64,000 nucleotides of DNA from Corinectria fuckeliana (lineage: Eukaryota; Ascomycota; Sordariomycetes; Hypocreales; Nectriaceae): positions 248,001 through 312,000 of the forward strand of contig WPDH01000138.1 of the NCBI GenBank assembly GCA_019137255.1, written 5' to 3'. This document shows positions 45,554 to 57,300 of the stretch, piece after piece. Positions within the stretch are counted from its first letter, which is position 1. Each line of letters opens with the position of its first letter. A program made the translations under genes and the position numbers. The notes under the pieces were generated by a model. It made no database searches. It saw only the letters and a list, made by a program, of their open reading frames with translations, and was not told the origin of the DNA.

Positions 45554-46729
45554 ATGTCAGCCAGCAAGCCAATCCTGATCTCGGGCGGCGGCCTCGCATC
45601 GCTGCTGCTTGCCCAGTCTCTGCGGCTGTCCAAGATACCCTTCAAGATCTTCGAGCGCGATGCATCCTTTGTGTTCCGCGCCCAAGGCTACCGACTGCGG
45701 CTGTCGTCGGAAGGGCTCGACGCCATCGAATCCGTGCTCGACGCCGCGACGTGGCAGCAGTTCTGGGACAGGTGCGGCAAGACGGGCGGCAGCGGCTTCA
45801 GCGCCTTCGACGCCGTGACCGGGGAGCAGACGGAGCACGTGGTGCCCGAGAAGCTGGCCTCGCGAGGCGGCAAGGTGGTCGGCATCGCCCGGGGCGACAT
45901 GCGCAGCATCTTCTCCCAGGGCTGCGAGGAACACATCGAGTGGGCCAAGCACGTCACGGGCTACGAGCTCACCGGCGACGGCGTGCGTGCGACCTTCTCC
46001 GACGGCACCAGCTCGGTCGAGGGGTCGATGCTCGTCGGGGGCGAGGGCATCTACTCCAAGGTGGCCAGGCAGCTCTCGGGCGGGAGGCTGAAGGTCTACG
46101 ACACGGGCGCCCGGGGCATACACGGCCAGGCGCCCTCGGCGGCCTTCAGGGGGCTGGGAGAGGGCGTCTTCCGGCTGCGAGACGACACTCGCCCCGACGG
46201 TGCCGTCTTCATCATCACCAACGTCCGCGCCGACGACATGGACGACCCCGACGTGCAGTTCGGCTGGACCATGGGCGGTCAGCCCGGCGTCATCCGGGCC
46301 CCCAACGACGACTACACCATTGTCGGCAAGACGGCTGCGGACATCGCCAAGTCCATCTCCAACGACTGGCACCCACGCTTCAAGCCGCTGTTCGACAACA
46401 TGGTCGAGGCTGAGGCCGCCTTCTGGAAGATCACCTGCTCGACGCCGTCGGGCGTGCCGGAATGGCCCAACGACCCGCGCGTGACCGTCATTGGCGATGC
46501 CGTCCATTCCATGACGCCCGCGGGAGGCATCGGCGCCAACACGGCTGTCCGGGACTCGGCCTTGCTGGGGAGGCTGCTGCGTGAAGCTGGTGGCTACAAG
46601 CCTGGCGTCACGGCTGCCTACGAGCAGGAGATGAGAATCTACGCCGGCAAGGCTGTCCACGAGAGCTACTCCACCGCAGTGGCCTCGTTTGGAATCGACA
46701 TCGATGAAAAGTCTAGCCCGGTGGTATGA
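45554..46729 (+). CDS. FAD-dependent monooxygenase (group A)
   Basis: This intronless flavoprotein hydroxylase has 391 residues. The FAD-binding motif is GGGLAS after PILIS, the DG-type motif is replaced by GGEGIYSKV, and the conserved C-terminal FAD motif is GDAVHSMTPAGGIGANTA. These place it in the UbiH/PHBH-like group that hydroxylates aromatic or polycyclic substrates. Coding GC is clearly higher than in neighbours, leaving a long open frame on the opposite strand. It has no scaffold enzyme nearby. It is not similar enough to the 7.2-kb monooxygenase to be a recent copy. Confidence 0.9.
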   Translation: MSASKPILISGGGLASLLLAQSLRLSKIPFKIFERDASFVFRAQGYRLRLSSEGLDAIESVLDAATWQQFWDRCGKTGGSGFSAFDAVTGEQTEHVVPEKLASRGGKVVGIARGDMRSIFSQGCEEHIEWAKHVTGYELTGDGVRATFSDGTSSVEGSMLVGGEGIYSKVARQLSGGRLKVYDTGARGIHGQAPSAAFRGLGEGVFRLRDDTRPDGAVFIITNVRADDMDDPDVQFGWTMGGQPGVIRAPNDDYTIVGKTAADIAKSISNDWHPRFKPLFDNMVEAEAAFWKITCSTPSGVPEWPNDPRVTVIGDAVHSMTPAGGIGANTAVRDSALLGRLLREAGGYKPGVTAAYEQEMRIYAGKAVHESYSTAVASFGIDIDEKSSPVV

Positions 46730-47456
46730 GCATGTATAATCAAGAAGAGGCACAGAAGAGTCATCCTAGGCCCAGCTTCACACGTTCCACTTTCCGTCTT
46801 CCTTCGAAAACCGGGCAACAGCGCCACATCCCTTCTCTCAGGTCGTTTGTTGATGTTGGCAAGACAAACCTTTTCGACAAGGTCCGTTTGCTGCTGCCAG
46901 CAGACGTTGACTAGACAGATTGCTGTCGTAATTCCCCAACCATGCATGAATGTGCCACATTATTGCTCACCCTATAACAACTCTGCCGAGGGATTCAGTG
47001 AACGGTAATGAGATGTCCGAGGTACGTGGCAGAAGCTCTGCGGACTAGAGAGCGACCATCACACATACCCAAGTAGCCGTATTGGCAGCGCCTTTGTTAT
47101 ACTTGCCAACCCAGATATCCACCGGGCAGGCTAAGAGAACACCGCCAGCACCAGCGTGAACACAAGCAGAACAAAGACAGCCCGGTCCCCTTTTTGATTT
47201 TGGGATCGAATAAGGCATTTTTTTCTTCCAGCTGGAACAGTTAACAAAGGTTCTGCGGCGTTCAGCCAGAACCGACTTCTCCAAACTGTCATAAATAAGC
47301 CAGTCGCGTAGACTTTGACTGAAAACAATCCAATCCAAACCACTCCAATCCTACAACACCACGTTAGAGCCAGACAGCACCATTTCGCAACAAATCACCC
47401 CATCTCGCAGTTTCTAATATACACCCAGACTCAGTTTAACCCACCTATCTTTCAAA
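46730..47456. other. Intergenic, no gene seen
   Basis: This 727-base region lies between the monooxygenase stop and the kinesin start. The right part should be the kinesin promoter. Short frames on both strands show no recognisable motif. Confidence 0.45.
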
Positions 47457-49374
47457 ATGACTGACACCACTGATTCCAGAGCCAAGGTGCTCCTCCAGCA
47501 GCACCTCCGGAAGCAGGAGATGGACGCTGTTTTCATGCGTCACATAGATGGTTCTATTAGTACTTGTGCAGAGACTTCTGCCGCTCCGACTTTCATTGAC
47601 AAGAAAGACACCATCGTCGCCGTTCGCGTTCGACCTCGTCTTGAAGAAGAAAAGGCTGAAGGCGAGCCACAGGCTGTCATCCCGCGCTCCGGTTCATATG
47701 GCGATGTTGACACTTTTCAGCTCTGTAATGGAGGCTATTCTTTGCAGGCAGGTTCTTTCCTTTCCCCATGATCCATAAATTGGTTACATCTACTAACTAA
47801 AGTATTAGAAATATTCCTTCCAAGTTGACCGAGTGTACCATCCCGAGTCCATCACCGAAGACATCTTCGACGACCTCGTCGAACCTCTCATTACTCACGT
47901 CTACAACGGCGGCACTGCAACCCTGTTTGCTCACGGTCAGACAGGCTCTGGCAAGACTCATACCGTCAGCCAACTCCAGAACCTCGCGGCCAAGGCCATT
48001 TTCGAGGGCCACGACAAGCGCAACCTCCAAGTCTGGCTGACCATCTTCGAACTAGCCGGCAACTCGGCGAGCGATCTCCTTGTCAAGGACAAGGTGATTA
48101 ATATCCGCGATGACGGGCTTGGAAACACTCGTCTCCAAGGCGCTGCTGAAGTCAGCATCAGGAACCCCGAGGCCATGTTGAGTTACATGGAAACGGCTTC
48201 TGCCCAACGACGCACTGCTACCACCGACAAGAACAGCGCCTCGTCGCGGTCGCACTCCATCTGCCGCATCCGGGTCGCCAGGAGCGACAGCAGCGACGGC
48301 AGCGTAGGAGAGCTGTATCTCGTCGACCTCGCAGGCTCCGAAGCCGCCCGCGACACAAGCGCGCACGGCTCACAGCGCGTCGCGGAGACGCGCCAGATCA
48401 ACCTCAGCCTCTCGACTCTCAACACATGTATTAGAGCCAAGGCCGGGATTGATTCAGGCTCCAAGACGAGGGCGAAAGTGCCCTTCCGACAGGCTGCCCT
48501 CACACGGGTGCTAAGGCACATCTTCGACCCTGAATCCCACAAGGCATGTAAGATGGTTGTACTAGCCTGTGTCAACCCGTGTCTCGAGGATGTCGAGTCC
48601 AGCAAAAACACCCTTCGATACGCTCAAAGTTGTCGCGGCATGGTGGCCAAAAAGAAGACGGTTGTATACAATCCCAACGTGCCTACCACATGGAACAACC
48701 CCCAGCTCAAGGCCTGGATCAGGTTGAATTCAGGCTCACCTGCCATCGATGACGTTCTTCTTGCACCCTCTGAATCTGGTGCCCAGCTTGTCGCCCTCGA
48801 CCCCAAAACGTTCGTGGAGCGTTGTCTTAAGACTCCCGGCGTGACTCCTGACCAAGCTGCGGCCTTCCAAGCGAAGCTCTGGCTCATGTACAGAGACGCT
48901 AAAAAGAGACGATTCATGAAGCAGGCCTCGTCTGCTGACAAGGCCTCGTCAGCAGACGAGGCCTCTACCGCTCCACGAGCCACCAGCGAAGATCCCGACC
49001 CCAGCGCTCATCTTCTCTGCTTCAAGGACCGCATCCGTCCTGGAATGGTAGTGGAGTGGGGGTGTCCTGGGGAGAAGCATGATAGCATGAAGCTGGCCGT
49101 TGTGCTTTCCATCGTTGCTCCCCTACCCTCTCCCTTACACTCTCTACTTGATTATTCTGGCAAATTAGAACAGCTTCTCGGACCCGAACCCGAGCAACAG
49201 AAGAAGCAAAAAACTGAATATCTCTGTGCCCTGGTAACTGCCGTTCACACCATGGTGAACACGGGCTACGACATACATTTGTGGGAGCAATTCGTGGTGC
49301 GTGTTGAAGACATGAAGCGTGAGGTCATTCTGGTATATGACGAGCAAGCTAGACATTGCTTTATTCAGGTTTAG
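47457..49374 (+). CDS. Kinesin-13-like motor protein
   Basis: This ATP-driven microtubule motor-family protein has about 618 residues from exons 47457-47747 and 47809-49374. The intron needs a GC donor (CAG|GCAGGT) to keep phase. The motor domain spans about residues 45-390: VRVRPR, YSFQVDRVYHP, P-loop GQTGSGKTHT, switch I NSASSRSH, switch II LVDLAGSE, and TLRYAQSCRGM. The order and spacing are closest to kinesin-13 (depolymerising) motors, but no long coiled coil follows. Instead there is a linker with the repeat SSADKA-SSADEA and an unrecognised C-terminal region ending HCFIQV. It may be a lineage-specific paralogue; motility is not predictable. Confidence 0.85.
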
Positions 49375-52245
49375 ATAGTTGTGCTACGAGCTCACCGAAA
49401 GATTATTAATAGGAGTCGGCAATATCGACGAGATTAGATTTAGAGGATGATAAACAACAGATTCTAATATAACAGACACTGCGTTCATAGTCTTGGTATA
49501 TCCTTTTTCATAAATAGTAGAATTAATTTAACTTAATCTTATATATTGTCCTCAAAGGTAGGTAATTGAAGACGTAATATCAACGGCGCTGAAACAAGCA
49601 GATGTAGAGCTACAGCTGTGGATTCAGAGCTCGCTTGTCTTCGATGGGAGTCGAGTCTGGGCCAGTGTCGGAGGCGACAGCAGTAGCGGTGATGAGACAA
49701 GGAATATTGCTAGTAGTAGTAGTAGTACTTATCTTAGTCTTGAGAGCCAAATTCGGGGCTAACGACCTCTTGAACCCGGTAATAGTTGGAGGCGTTCCAT
49801 CCTCGGCGTAGTTGATCTCAATCACCAGCTCTATCGCTGCAGCTCTTTGCTGAGTTGTTGTTCAGGACACTTATACTCTGAACAGCTGTTTGGAAGAGAC
49901 TCATTGCAGTACTTCTCGTAGCAAGGAGTGGGAGTTTCACATTCTGTAGAAGTTACAGTTTACGACGAGTAGTGAGAGCCATCAAGCCGAAAGCTCTAGA
50001 TCTTTCCGTCACCCCTTCACAGGAAAGAGTTCTAATCCTGTCTAGTCCGTTTGCCTTGAACAACGTCGCGCCTCAGACAAAGCATAGTTCTGTTTTTCAT
50101 CCACCCTCGTTCAGTTCTATGGCTTTGAGCTGAATCATAATCCCGGACTGCTTGATAATAAAATATCCATATCCAACCGACCGTTTCGTTTCGTCTGCGC
50201 TGCCACTCTACAAAGTTCCTGGCGGTGCGGAGGGGCGGAGGCTCGTTTGAGAGACTGGCAAGAGAATGGAGCGATTTGGAATCTATCGTAAGAAAGACAA
50301 ACATTCGAGTCATGGTAGAAGTGCCGCCGCACTCTGGGTCACCTCCCATACTTCTAACCCAACTGCAAGAGCGATCACAAAGACATTTGATGTCGGCCAT
50401 GGTGGCGTCTCGAAGATTGGGTATGTTTAGTTTCTTATCACTGACACACTCCGCAAGAAACCGACGGACTAACTCATCAATGACTGAGCCATTTTGTGTT
50501 TACCTTGTCTCACCCTTAGTACTCCACGAAGTGAACCGGCGGCATTGAAATAGTACCGAGTCAACTAATCCGAATCTTCCCCATAGCATCAAGGAACAGC
50601 CGATCAGACTCCTCAGTGTACACTGTGCGGATAACTGTAGCTAGTAGGTTAGTCACATTAAGGCAGCCTGTCTGTAACATCACATATGTTACCCACCCCA
50701 TGTTCCTCGTGCATACTTAAAACTGGGGGTGCGGTGCATGGTATCAGCGAGTAGCGACATGTGCTTGATGGCGATAGGGTTGGGGCTTGGTATTCGCGGA
50801 CGTTGGGCATCAGTCATGAATTCACGACAGTAATTCAAATGTTTCTGTGATGGTCATTTCGGTGGAGAAACGAAGAGGCAGGCTCAGCCAGCTGAAAGGA
50901 TGAAGGACGAGACGCCAGGGTCCCCAGACCGCTCAATGAAGGATGAGCTTTACCTAGATTAGTTGCCTAGCTACTCCTTGTACGATGCCCCCACTGTAGT
51001 CTACAAGGCCATTCACTGGTGGATAATCTTCACTACTGAAAAGGAGTGAGGCACGCAATCATTGGTCCTGGTTGCCTTATTAGAATCATCGAGATCCGTG
51101 ATATTAGCCCGGCCGACAACAATAAGTACACTGTACGGCTGATTTGAGGTTGATGTGTCAAGGTTTTACAGCGAGTTGGTGCAACCGAGAAGTGGGAGAA
51201 GTAGTAGTGGCCGAGGAGGCTGGTAGTCGATGATAGTATTGTTATTAGACATGATCGCAGAGACACCGGGCATAATACACCCCTACATACTATTTCACTA
51301 TGATAGCATTGGTCTGTTCCCGCCTGTATTGTTATCAAGCCGGAGTTTTGAGGAAATCATCAAGTAACTCAACCATAAAACCGGATGTTTACTGTCAGTT
51401 CCTCTAACGACATGCGTCTGTTTCCCCTCTTATCCACTCTTCAGCTTGACGTTGGGCATTAGCCAGGGCTAGGCAAGAACAATAATTCCGCTCTACGAGT
51501 GCACTTGGTAGATACAACATGCCCATAGCGACATCTGCACATGGCTGTGTCATAAAATAACATAGAAGACTGTCTAGCCGTTTATTCCTACTTGGGGATA
51601 TATTCCAGACTCCTAATGGATACTCACTGGCCAGGATCACCCGTGTAAGGCATGCCTGATGTTTCAGACGAGATCCACGTGATGTGAATCGCTGTTTTGG
51701 CAAAACATGCCAAGCTCTGTTGGGTCGTGACAATGTAACGCAAGTGTCCTCTAGTAGAAACACCGGAGAAGTCGGGCATTATTCCGCCTTTTAAGAATGG
51801 AAAAGAAACCCACATGACCCATCAGACTCGGGATCCTGACCCGGACCTCACCATCGAGACGTATGGCAATTGGTCCATGTACAGCCTAAACTGTAGCATT
51901 GAACTGTCGGAGCTACATTAAGACACCCTTCGACGACGACTGCAATTTATGTGGCGCGATCGGGCCCAGCGCAGCACCAGAAGATATTTGTTTGGTAATT
52001 CATTCGGATGCGCAGTCTCCTTTGAGAATCGGGTCCGTTGTGGAGGTGAATGCTGCTCCGTGTACCAAAGCAGTAAGTTGAGGTTCATCTCCGTGAAACT
52101 GTTGATCAAGACAGGCTAATGGCTTTCTCTTTCATTGAGGTTTGAATATAAAGGGTCTTGTAGGCCGTTGGTGAGATAGGCAGCTCAAACTTCACTTCTC
52201 ACTTCAACCATCGCTCGTCCTTATCTCTACGCTCAATCCTTTGCA
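49375..52245. other. 2.9-kb gene-free region
   Basis: The region is AT-rich, with a (TAG)n-like run near 49710-49727. Frames of 60-120 codons occur on both strands (for example minus 50032-50400) but lack starts, domains or splice partners. The last 200 bases are the promoter of the LPMO gene. Confidence 0.45.
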
Positions 52246-52974
52246 ATGCATACCACACTCCTCACCGGTCTCTTCGCCGCCCTCTTGGCTGGGTCTGCTC
52301 ACGGCCACGGCCATGTAGCTACCATCGTCGCAGAAGGCGTCACCTACACCGGCGGTATTCCATCGAGCGCCCCCGCTGACGCAGTGGGATGGGCTGCCGA
52401 TAATCAGGACAATGGCTTCGTAGCCCCCGATGCCTTCGCCACCGCCGACATCATCTGCCACAAGAGCGCTACGCCCGTGTCCAACGCCGTGGCTGTCGCT
52501 GCCGGGAACACCATCACCTTGACCTGGAGCACCTGGCCCGAGTCTCATCACGGACCAGTCATCGACTACCTTGCGCCTGTTTCTGGTGACTTCTCTAGCA
52601 TCACCAAAGCGGATCTTCTATGGACCAAGATTGACGAGGAGGGTCTTATTTCAGGCTCCAACCCTGGTCTGTGGGCTGCCGACGATCTTGTCAGCAATGG
52701 GTTTTCGTGGACCGTCACCATTCCCAGCAGTCTCAGTCCAGGAAACTATGTTCTTCGCCACGAAATCATCGCTCTCCACTCCGCCGGCCAGGCCAACGGA
52801 GCTCAGTCCTACCCTCAGTGTATCAACCTGAACGTTACTGGCAGTGGCTCAACTGCGCTTCAGGGAGGAGACTTTACCACGTTCTATACTCCTGAGGACC
52901 CTGGTATTCTTTTCAACCTCTATGAATCTTTCGATAGTTATACTATTCCAGGACCTACAGTCGAGGTACTCTAA
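52246..52974 (+). CDS. AA9 lytic polysaccharide monooxygenase
   Basis: This secreted copper enzyme oxidatively cleaves cellulose or related glucans, 242 residues, no intron. The signal peptide MHTTLLTGLFAALLAGSAHG is followed by HGHV, so the mature protein starts with the His that forms half of the copper histidine brace. The second brace His is in the SHHGPV motif, and a QCINL segment gives the usual Cys and Gln. There is no cellulose-binding module or linker, and the protein ends after the catalytic domain. It indicates a plant-cell-wall-degrading lifestyle. Confidence 0.95.
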   Translation: MHTTLLTGLFAALLAGSAHGHGHVATIVAEGVTYTGGIPSSAPADAVGWAADNQDNGFVAPDAFATADIICHKSATPVSNAVAVAAGNTITLTWSTWPESHHGPVIDYLAPVSGDFSSITKADLLWTKIDEEGLISGSNPGLWAADDLVSNGFSWTVTIPSSLSPGNYVLRHEIIALHSAGQANGAQSYPQCINLNVTGSGSTALQGGDFTTFYTPEDPGILFNLYESFDSYTIPGPTVEVL

Positions 52975-53690
52975 GCGGCTGTTCGTGTCATCGGTTGAGC
53001 CGTGTGATGACTGGGTTTTATGGTGTTGAGTTGAATGGGTTCAATGTACAGATGTTTGCAAAGTTATTACTGGCATTTTCTCTCTAGGAGCCACCTTGTA
53101 CCACCACTCGCTAAGTAGTATCATTAAGGGCGTGCTTTTCCCTTTATTGAATTGATACGCTTGTTTTTGCCCCTTTGATTTGACTGACCAAGCTGTCGGA
53201 GTGGCTGCTTTCCTTGATGTCTTGTTTTCTTCACCATTTGAAGTGCAATCGCTTTTGATCTATTTACTGAAATTGCCCTTCTTACAATATTTGTTCTTGG
53301 AAGACGGTAATCCCTATTTCGAACCTACTTTTCTAGTCTACAGGGTAAGTGTTGGTGTCCGGGCTGGTGTGTTCACGCTGAAGTGAGCCAACCACTAACA
53401 AACTGCGCGTTGCTGCTTGTGAAGCCTATATTTTTGACAATTCGGGGCATTGTGAACCTTATGCCCAATATCCGCTTGTAAATGTGCCTGTCCGTGACGA
53501 CGGTTTCGCAAACCGCCATTTTCGACGTGTCTCGGCTTCTCTGATGCTAGGCAACTCCAGCATTGCAGAGTAAGATATTGACAGGATAAAACAGCCGGCA
53601 CTCGGTGTTCCCCCAATTCAGTGCGGGACACTTTGGAGGCCAGTCAAGTTCCTCAAGCCCTGCACTTGCAGAGGATGCATTAATAAAAAT
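52975..53690. other. Intergenic, no gene seen
   Basis: The 3' flank of the LPMO gene and unassigned sequence. Frames are short. Possibly the lost N-terminal part of the neighbouring aldolase relic lies here, but I cannot align it. Confidence 0.4.
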
Positions 53691-53747
53691 GTCAACAGCC
53701 ACTCACCCTCTCATGCACTTATATCCCTTCTTGGTTTCTAAGCATGC

Positions 53748-54284
53748 GTTACATTCAAGGTTGGATTCCCTTTGCATGTCGCTGCGCTGATCAAGGCGTC
53801 TGATCTTATCTTGGTTGATGAAGCGGGCCCCATCGTCGAATGGGATGAGCCTGTCAACACCACCGCATTCACCATTCACTCGGCTATTCACAAGTCTTGA
53901 CCAGATGTCCATGCTGCCGTGCATCTCTACAGCACATACGGGAAGGCTTTCTCTGCATTCGGCCGCGAGTTGGAATTGATCACCCAAGACTCCCTACGAT
54001 TTTACAAGAGCCACGCCGTCTATGTTGACTTTAAGGGTGCGGCCCCTGACAGTGAAGAGGGATAGCGCATTCCTCACGCTCTAGACAGTGGCAAGCAGCT
54101 ATACATCAGAATCACGGGCATCATGCTGTAGGAGCTACAATTAGCGAGGGAGCCTTTTGGTTCATTAGTCTAGACAAAACCAGCCATACACAGTTGCTTA
54201 CAGATACTAGAGGCGATAACAAGACCATCATCGACGAGGAAGTTGCGTGCACTGCGAAACAAGTTGTAGTAGCTGAAAGAAGTT
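53748..54284 (+). pseudogene. Class II aldolase/adducin-domain pseudogene
   Basis: The plus strand reads as a class II aldolase/adducin domain of the type seen in fungal Mug14-like proteins: FPLHVAALIKASDLILVD, then IHSAIHKS-stop-PDVHAAVHL, STYGKAFSAFGRELE, and after a frame change near 54108 NHGHHAVGATISEGAF and KTIIDEEVACTAKQV. In-frame stops are TGA at 53898-53900, where family members have Arg, and TAG at 54063-54065. The metal-binding His residues of HxH/NHG type are still recognisable. The start and end are lost. It is a dead copy; both stops are explained by C-to-T changes at CGA and CAG, or GAG mutation for the second. Confidence 0.75.
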
Positions 54285-54359
54285 CCATTTTGTCCGAATC
54301 ACACAAATTGCAAGGCAGTCTCATTAAAAGTTCAAGATGCAAGGCCCCTTATTCCTTTC

Positions 54360-57300
54360 CTAGGCACCGCCAAAGACCAAAAGGCTTTGGACAGCGACTC
54401 GGCCAAAGCCACGCTGGCGCAACAGCTCCCGGCCACGGTGAACAGGAAACTCGGCCACGGCCATGACGTGGACATGCTCAGCACCGATGCCAGCTTCATC
54501 CAACAGCCGCAGCACGGCACAAAGCGTGTTCCCCGTGGCAAGCACGTCGTCCACCACAACCACAGACGCGCCTCGGCGGACCACACCCCGGCCCATCTCA
54601 ATCATCCTCTCTCCTGAAATGCTAGATGCCGAAGACGACATGTGGGACGCCGATTTGACGACGGAAACGGTGGGCGGGGGGAGCTTGCCGGCTTCGCGAA
54701 TCAACACCAAGGGCACGTTGACCCGCGCGGCCAACGCCGACGCATAGACGAAGCCGCCGGCCTCGCAACAAGCTACCGCGTCGACTCTGGCCCAGTCGCC
54801 TGTGAAGCGAGTCTGCAGCAGAGACATGCACAAGGCCAACCCGCCCGGCCGCTGGGAGATGTCGAGCACGTGGCGGAACTCGATGCCCGGACGTGGAAAG
54901 TCGGGCACCGGGCGCACCATATCTGCCAGTCGCTGCTGGTCCTCGTGGAGGAAGGGAAGCAGGTGGTGGTGGGCAAAGCTTTTGGCCGCCTCGTTCCCGG
55001 TCGTGTCATTGTAAAAGACGAGACTGGGGCGGTAGTCCATGCTGTCCTTGTTGTCGTCACCATCCCCATCGCCGACTTGATGCCCTCGGCGAACCCGTCG
55101 TGTCTCCTTGCCAGCCTTGACGCGAACCTCGATCAGTCTGCTATCTGGCACTAGATGTGACAAGGCTGTGACCGGCGCCTCGTCTCTCATCCCGGTGATG
55201 AACAGCACATCGACGTCCGCGGCGCCGTACAAGACACTCAGGAAATGCTCCTCTAGAAGCTGAGGTCGTTGCTGCACCTGGTCCTGGAAGAAGGACGTCA
55301 ACGCTGGCCGGTGTTGTTCCTTGTAGGCACGGTCCAGAAGTAGGCGGTTCACGTCGGCACCTGTAACCGCCGCGTATTCTCGCTTGGTGGCATCGCTGAT
55401 GCTGACTACGCGTGCCTTGCGGTTGTATGCCATGTTCGTGAAGACGGAGATCCAGACTTCAGCGCAATAGTCCTTGCCGGCGCAGCTCTCGCCCGTGACA
55501 AGAATGACGAGCCCCGGCTCCATCGGCGCCTTCGGCAGCGGGCAGGCGTAAGCTAGCACATTGCGGGGATCCGAGTCGCGTTTGAGGCGGGCTAGACGCG
55601 GCCGGTTCGGGCCAAAAGCCTTGGCCGCCAGCCCGGCGTCTCGGGGGTCCGGCCCGAGGTCGGCGCCGTAAGCTCCGCTGCTCACGGGCAACAAGTCTCC
55701 GGCGACGTCGTAGACCCACCGCACGGCAGCTCGGGCGGCCTCGGTTCCGTCGTGGTCGCGGGGCCAGACGCCGGTTACCACGCAGGCAAAGTCCCAGTCC
55801 CGACAGCCGAAAGCGGTGGCATCGTCCGTCACGTCGCGGACCGCTCCGCCACCTTGCAGCAGATGGAGATAGCAGAGCGGCGAGGGCCGAGTCTCAACAG
55901 CCGCCACCAAGATGCTGGCGACGTCCGCTGCTCCCATGTTGTTTAAGAATAGGCAGCGCTTGAACGAGGACGTCTTGCCGCCGCTGTGCCCGCCGTGCAT
56001 CCCGGACACGTACATCTCCGTGCCGAACAAACCAACGCCGTCCACCATCTTGGAGCTGGTTTCCGGCCCAAGAAGTGTGGTTACGGACGTGGACGTGGGT
56101 GTTTCAAAGGTCCCAGTCGTGGAGGCTTCGAACATGGTCACGCCAAGATGCAGCTGGTCAGCGTCCCAGTACAGATACGCGTCTGCGGAACAGTGCCCGG
56201 GGAGCTTCCTGGCGATGAGTGTATCAAAATCACGGAGCCTGAGCCGCGCCTCGACCTCGTCGCTCAGCGGAACAACCCAGTTTCGAACCGAATAGGTCGG
56301 AGCCGCGTAGGCCTTGAAGGTGACACTGACCACAATGCCAAAGTTGGTCCCGGCGCCTTTCATCGCCCACAACAGGTCAGTTTCGTTCTCCGGGTGCTGC
56401 ACGGCGCCGGCCGGCCGGTGTTGGCTTGGTACATGGCCGACGCAGAGGACCCGCCCAGAGTCGACGCTGACCACGACGGCACCGACGATGGCATCGCATG
56501 CGAGCCCGTGCAGCCGAGATAGGTGCCCGATGCCGCCTTGCAGCCACAGCCCGGCGCCTACGCTTGGCCGGGACCCCAGGGGCACTGTCACGCCGGCCGC
56601 CATGGTCTCTCGGACGATGTCCTCCGTCTTGCAACCGGCCTCGGCGACGACTAAGGAGTCGGACATGGCCCCGGAACCGGACATGGCACCGGACCTGGAC
56701 CCGGAATCTCCTCCCTCCCCCCCCGCCGCTGTGAGAACATCTACTTGGGCAAAAGCGCCCATGTCGACCGAGACGACGTTGGGCCAGAGACAGTGGCCGC
56801 TGTGGCCCCCGCCGACGACAGTCAAGCCACAGCCGTGATTCAGAGCCCACACAACGCAAAGCTGGACGTGGCGGACCTCTGTCGGCCTCATAATCGCGGC
56901 GGGATGGTGGAGGCGAGCCTCCCGGTTCTTGACCGTCTTGCCTCCGTTCCCATCCACCCACGGCACCTGCGCCGTCAGCTCCGGCAACGCCGTCGCGTGT
57001 CGAGTAAAGGACGCCATGACGTTGGGCGAGCTGAACAACAGATGGTCTGGGTGGGCTTCCTCACGACGACCCAAGGCTCGGCATACCTTGCGCCACTCGG
57101 CTTGGATACCCTTGTTCATGTCCACGTCCTGTACGACAAATCCCGCAACAAAACGAGCAAAATTGTCCAGTACCTCGTCGTCATCTGCGACACGAGTGAC
57201 CCCGGTAGGGAAAGAAGCCGTTCGATGGCACGTTAGGCCTTCAAGGTGCAAGGTCCCGTCGCGATGGAAAACCACCACCATTCCGCTTCGTGGTCGCTCA

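Noticed and set aside
45557..46753. A 398-codon open frame antisense to the FAD monooxygenase
   Set aside because: It mirrors the monooxygenase almost exactly, is rich in Val, Gly, Asp and Arg as expected from a shadow of a GC-rich gene, and has no motif.
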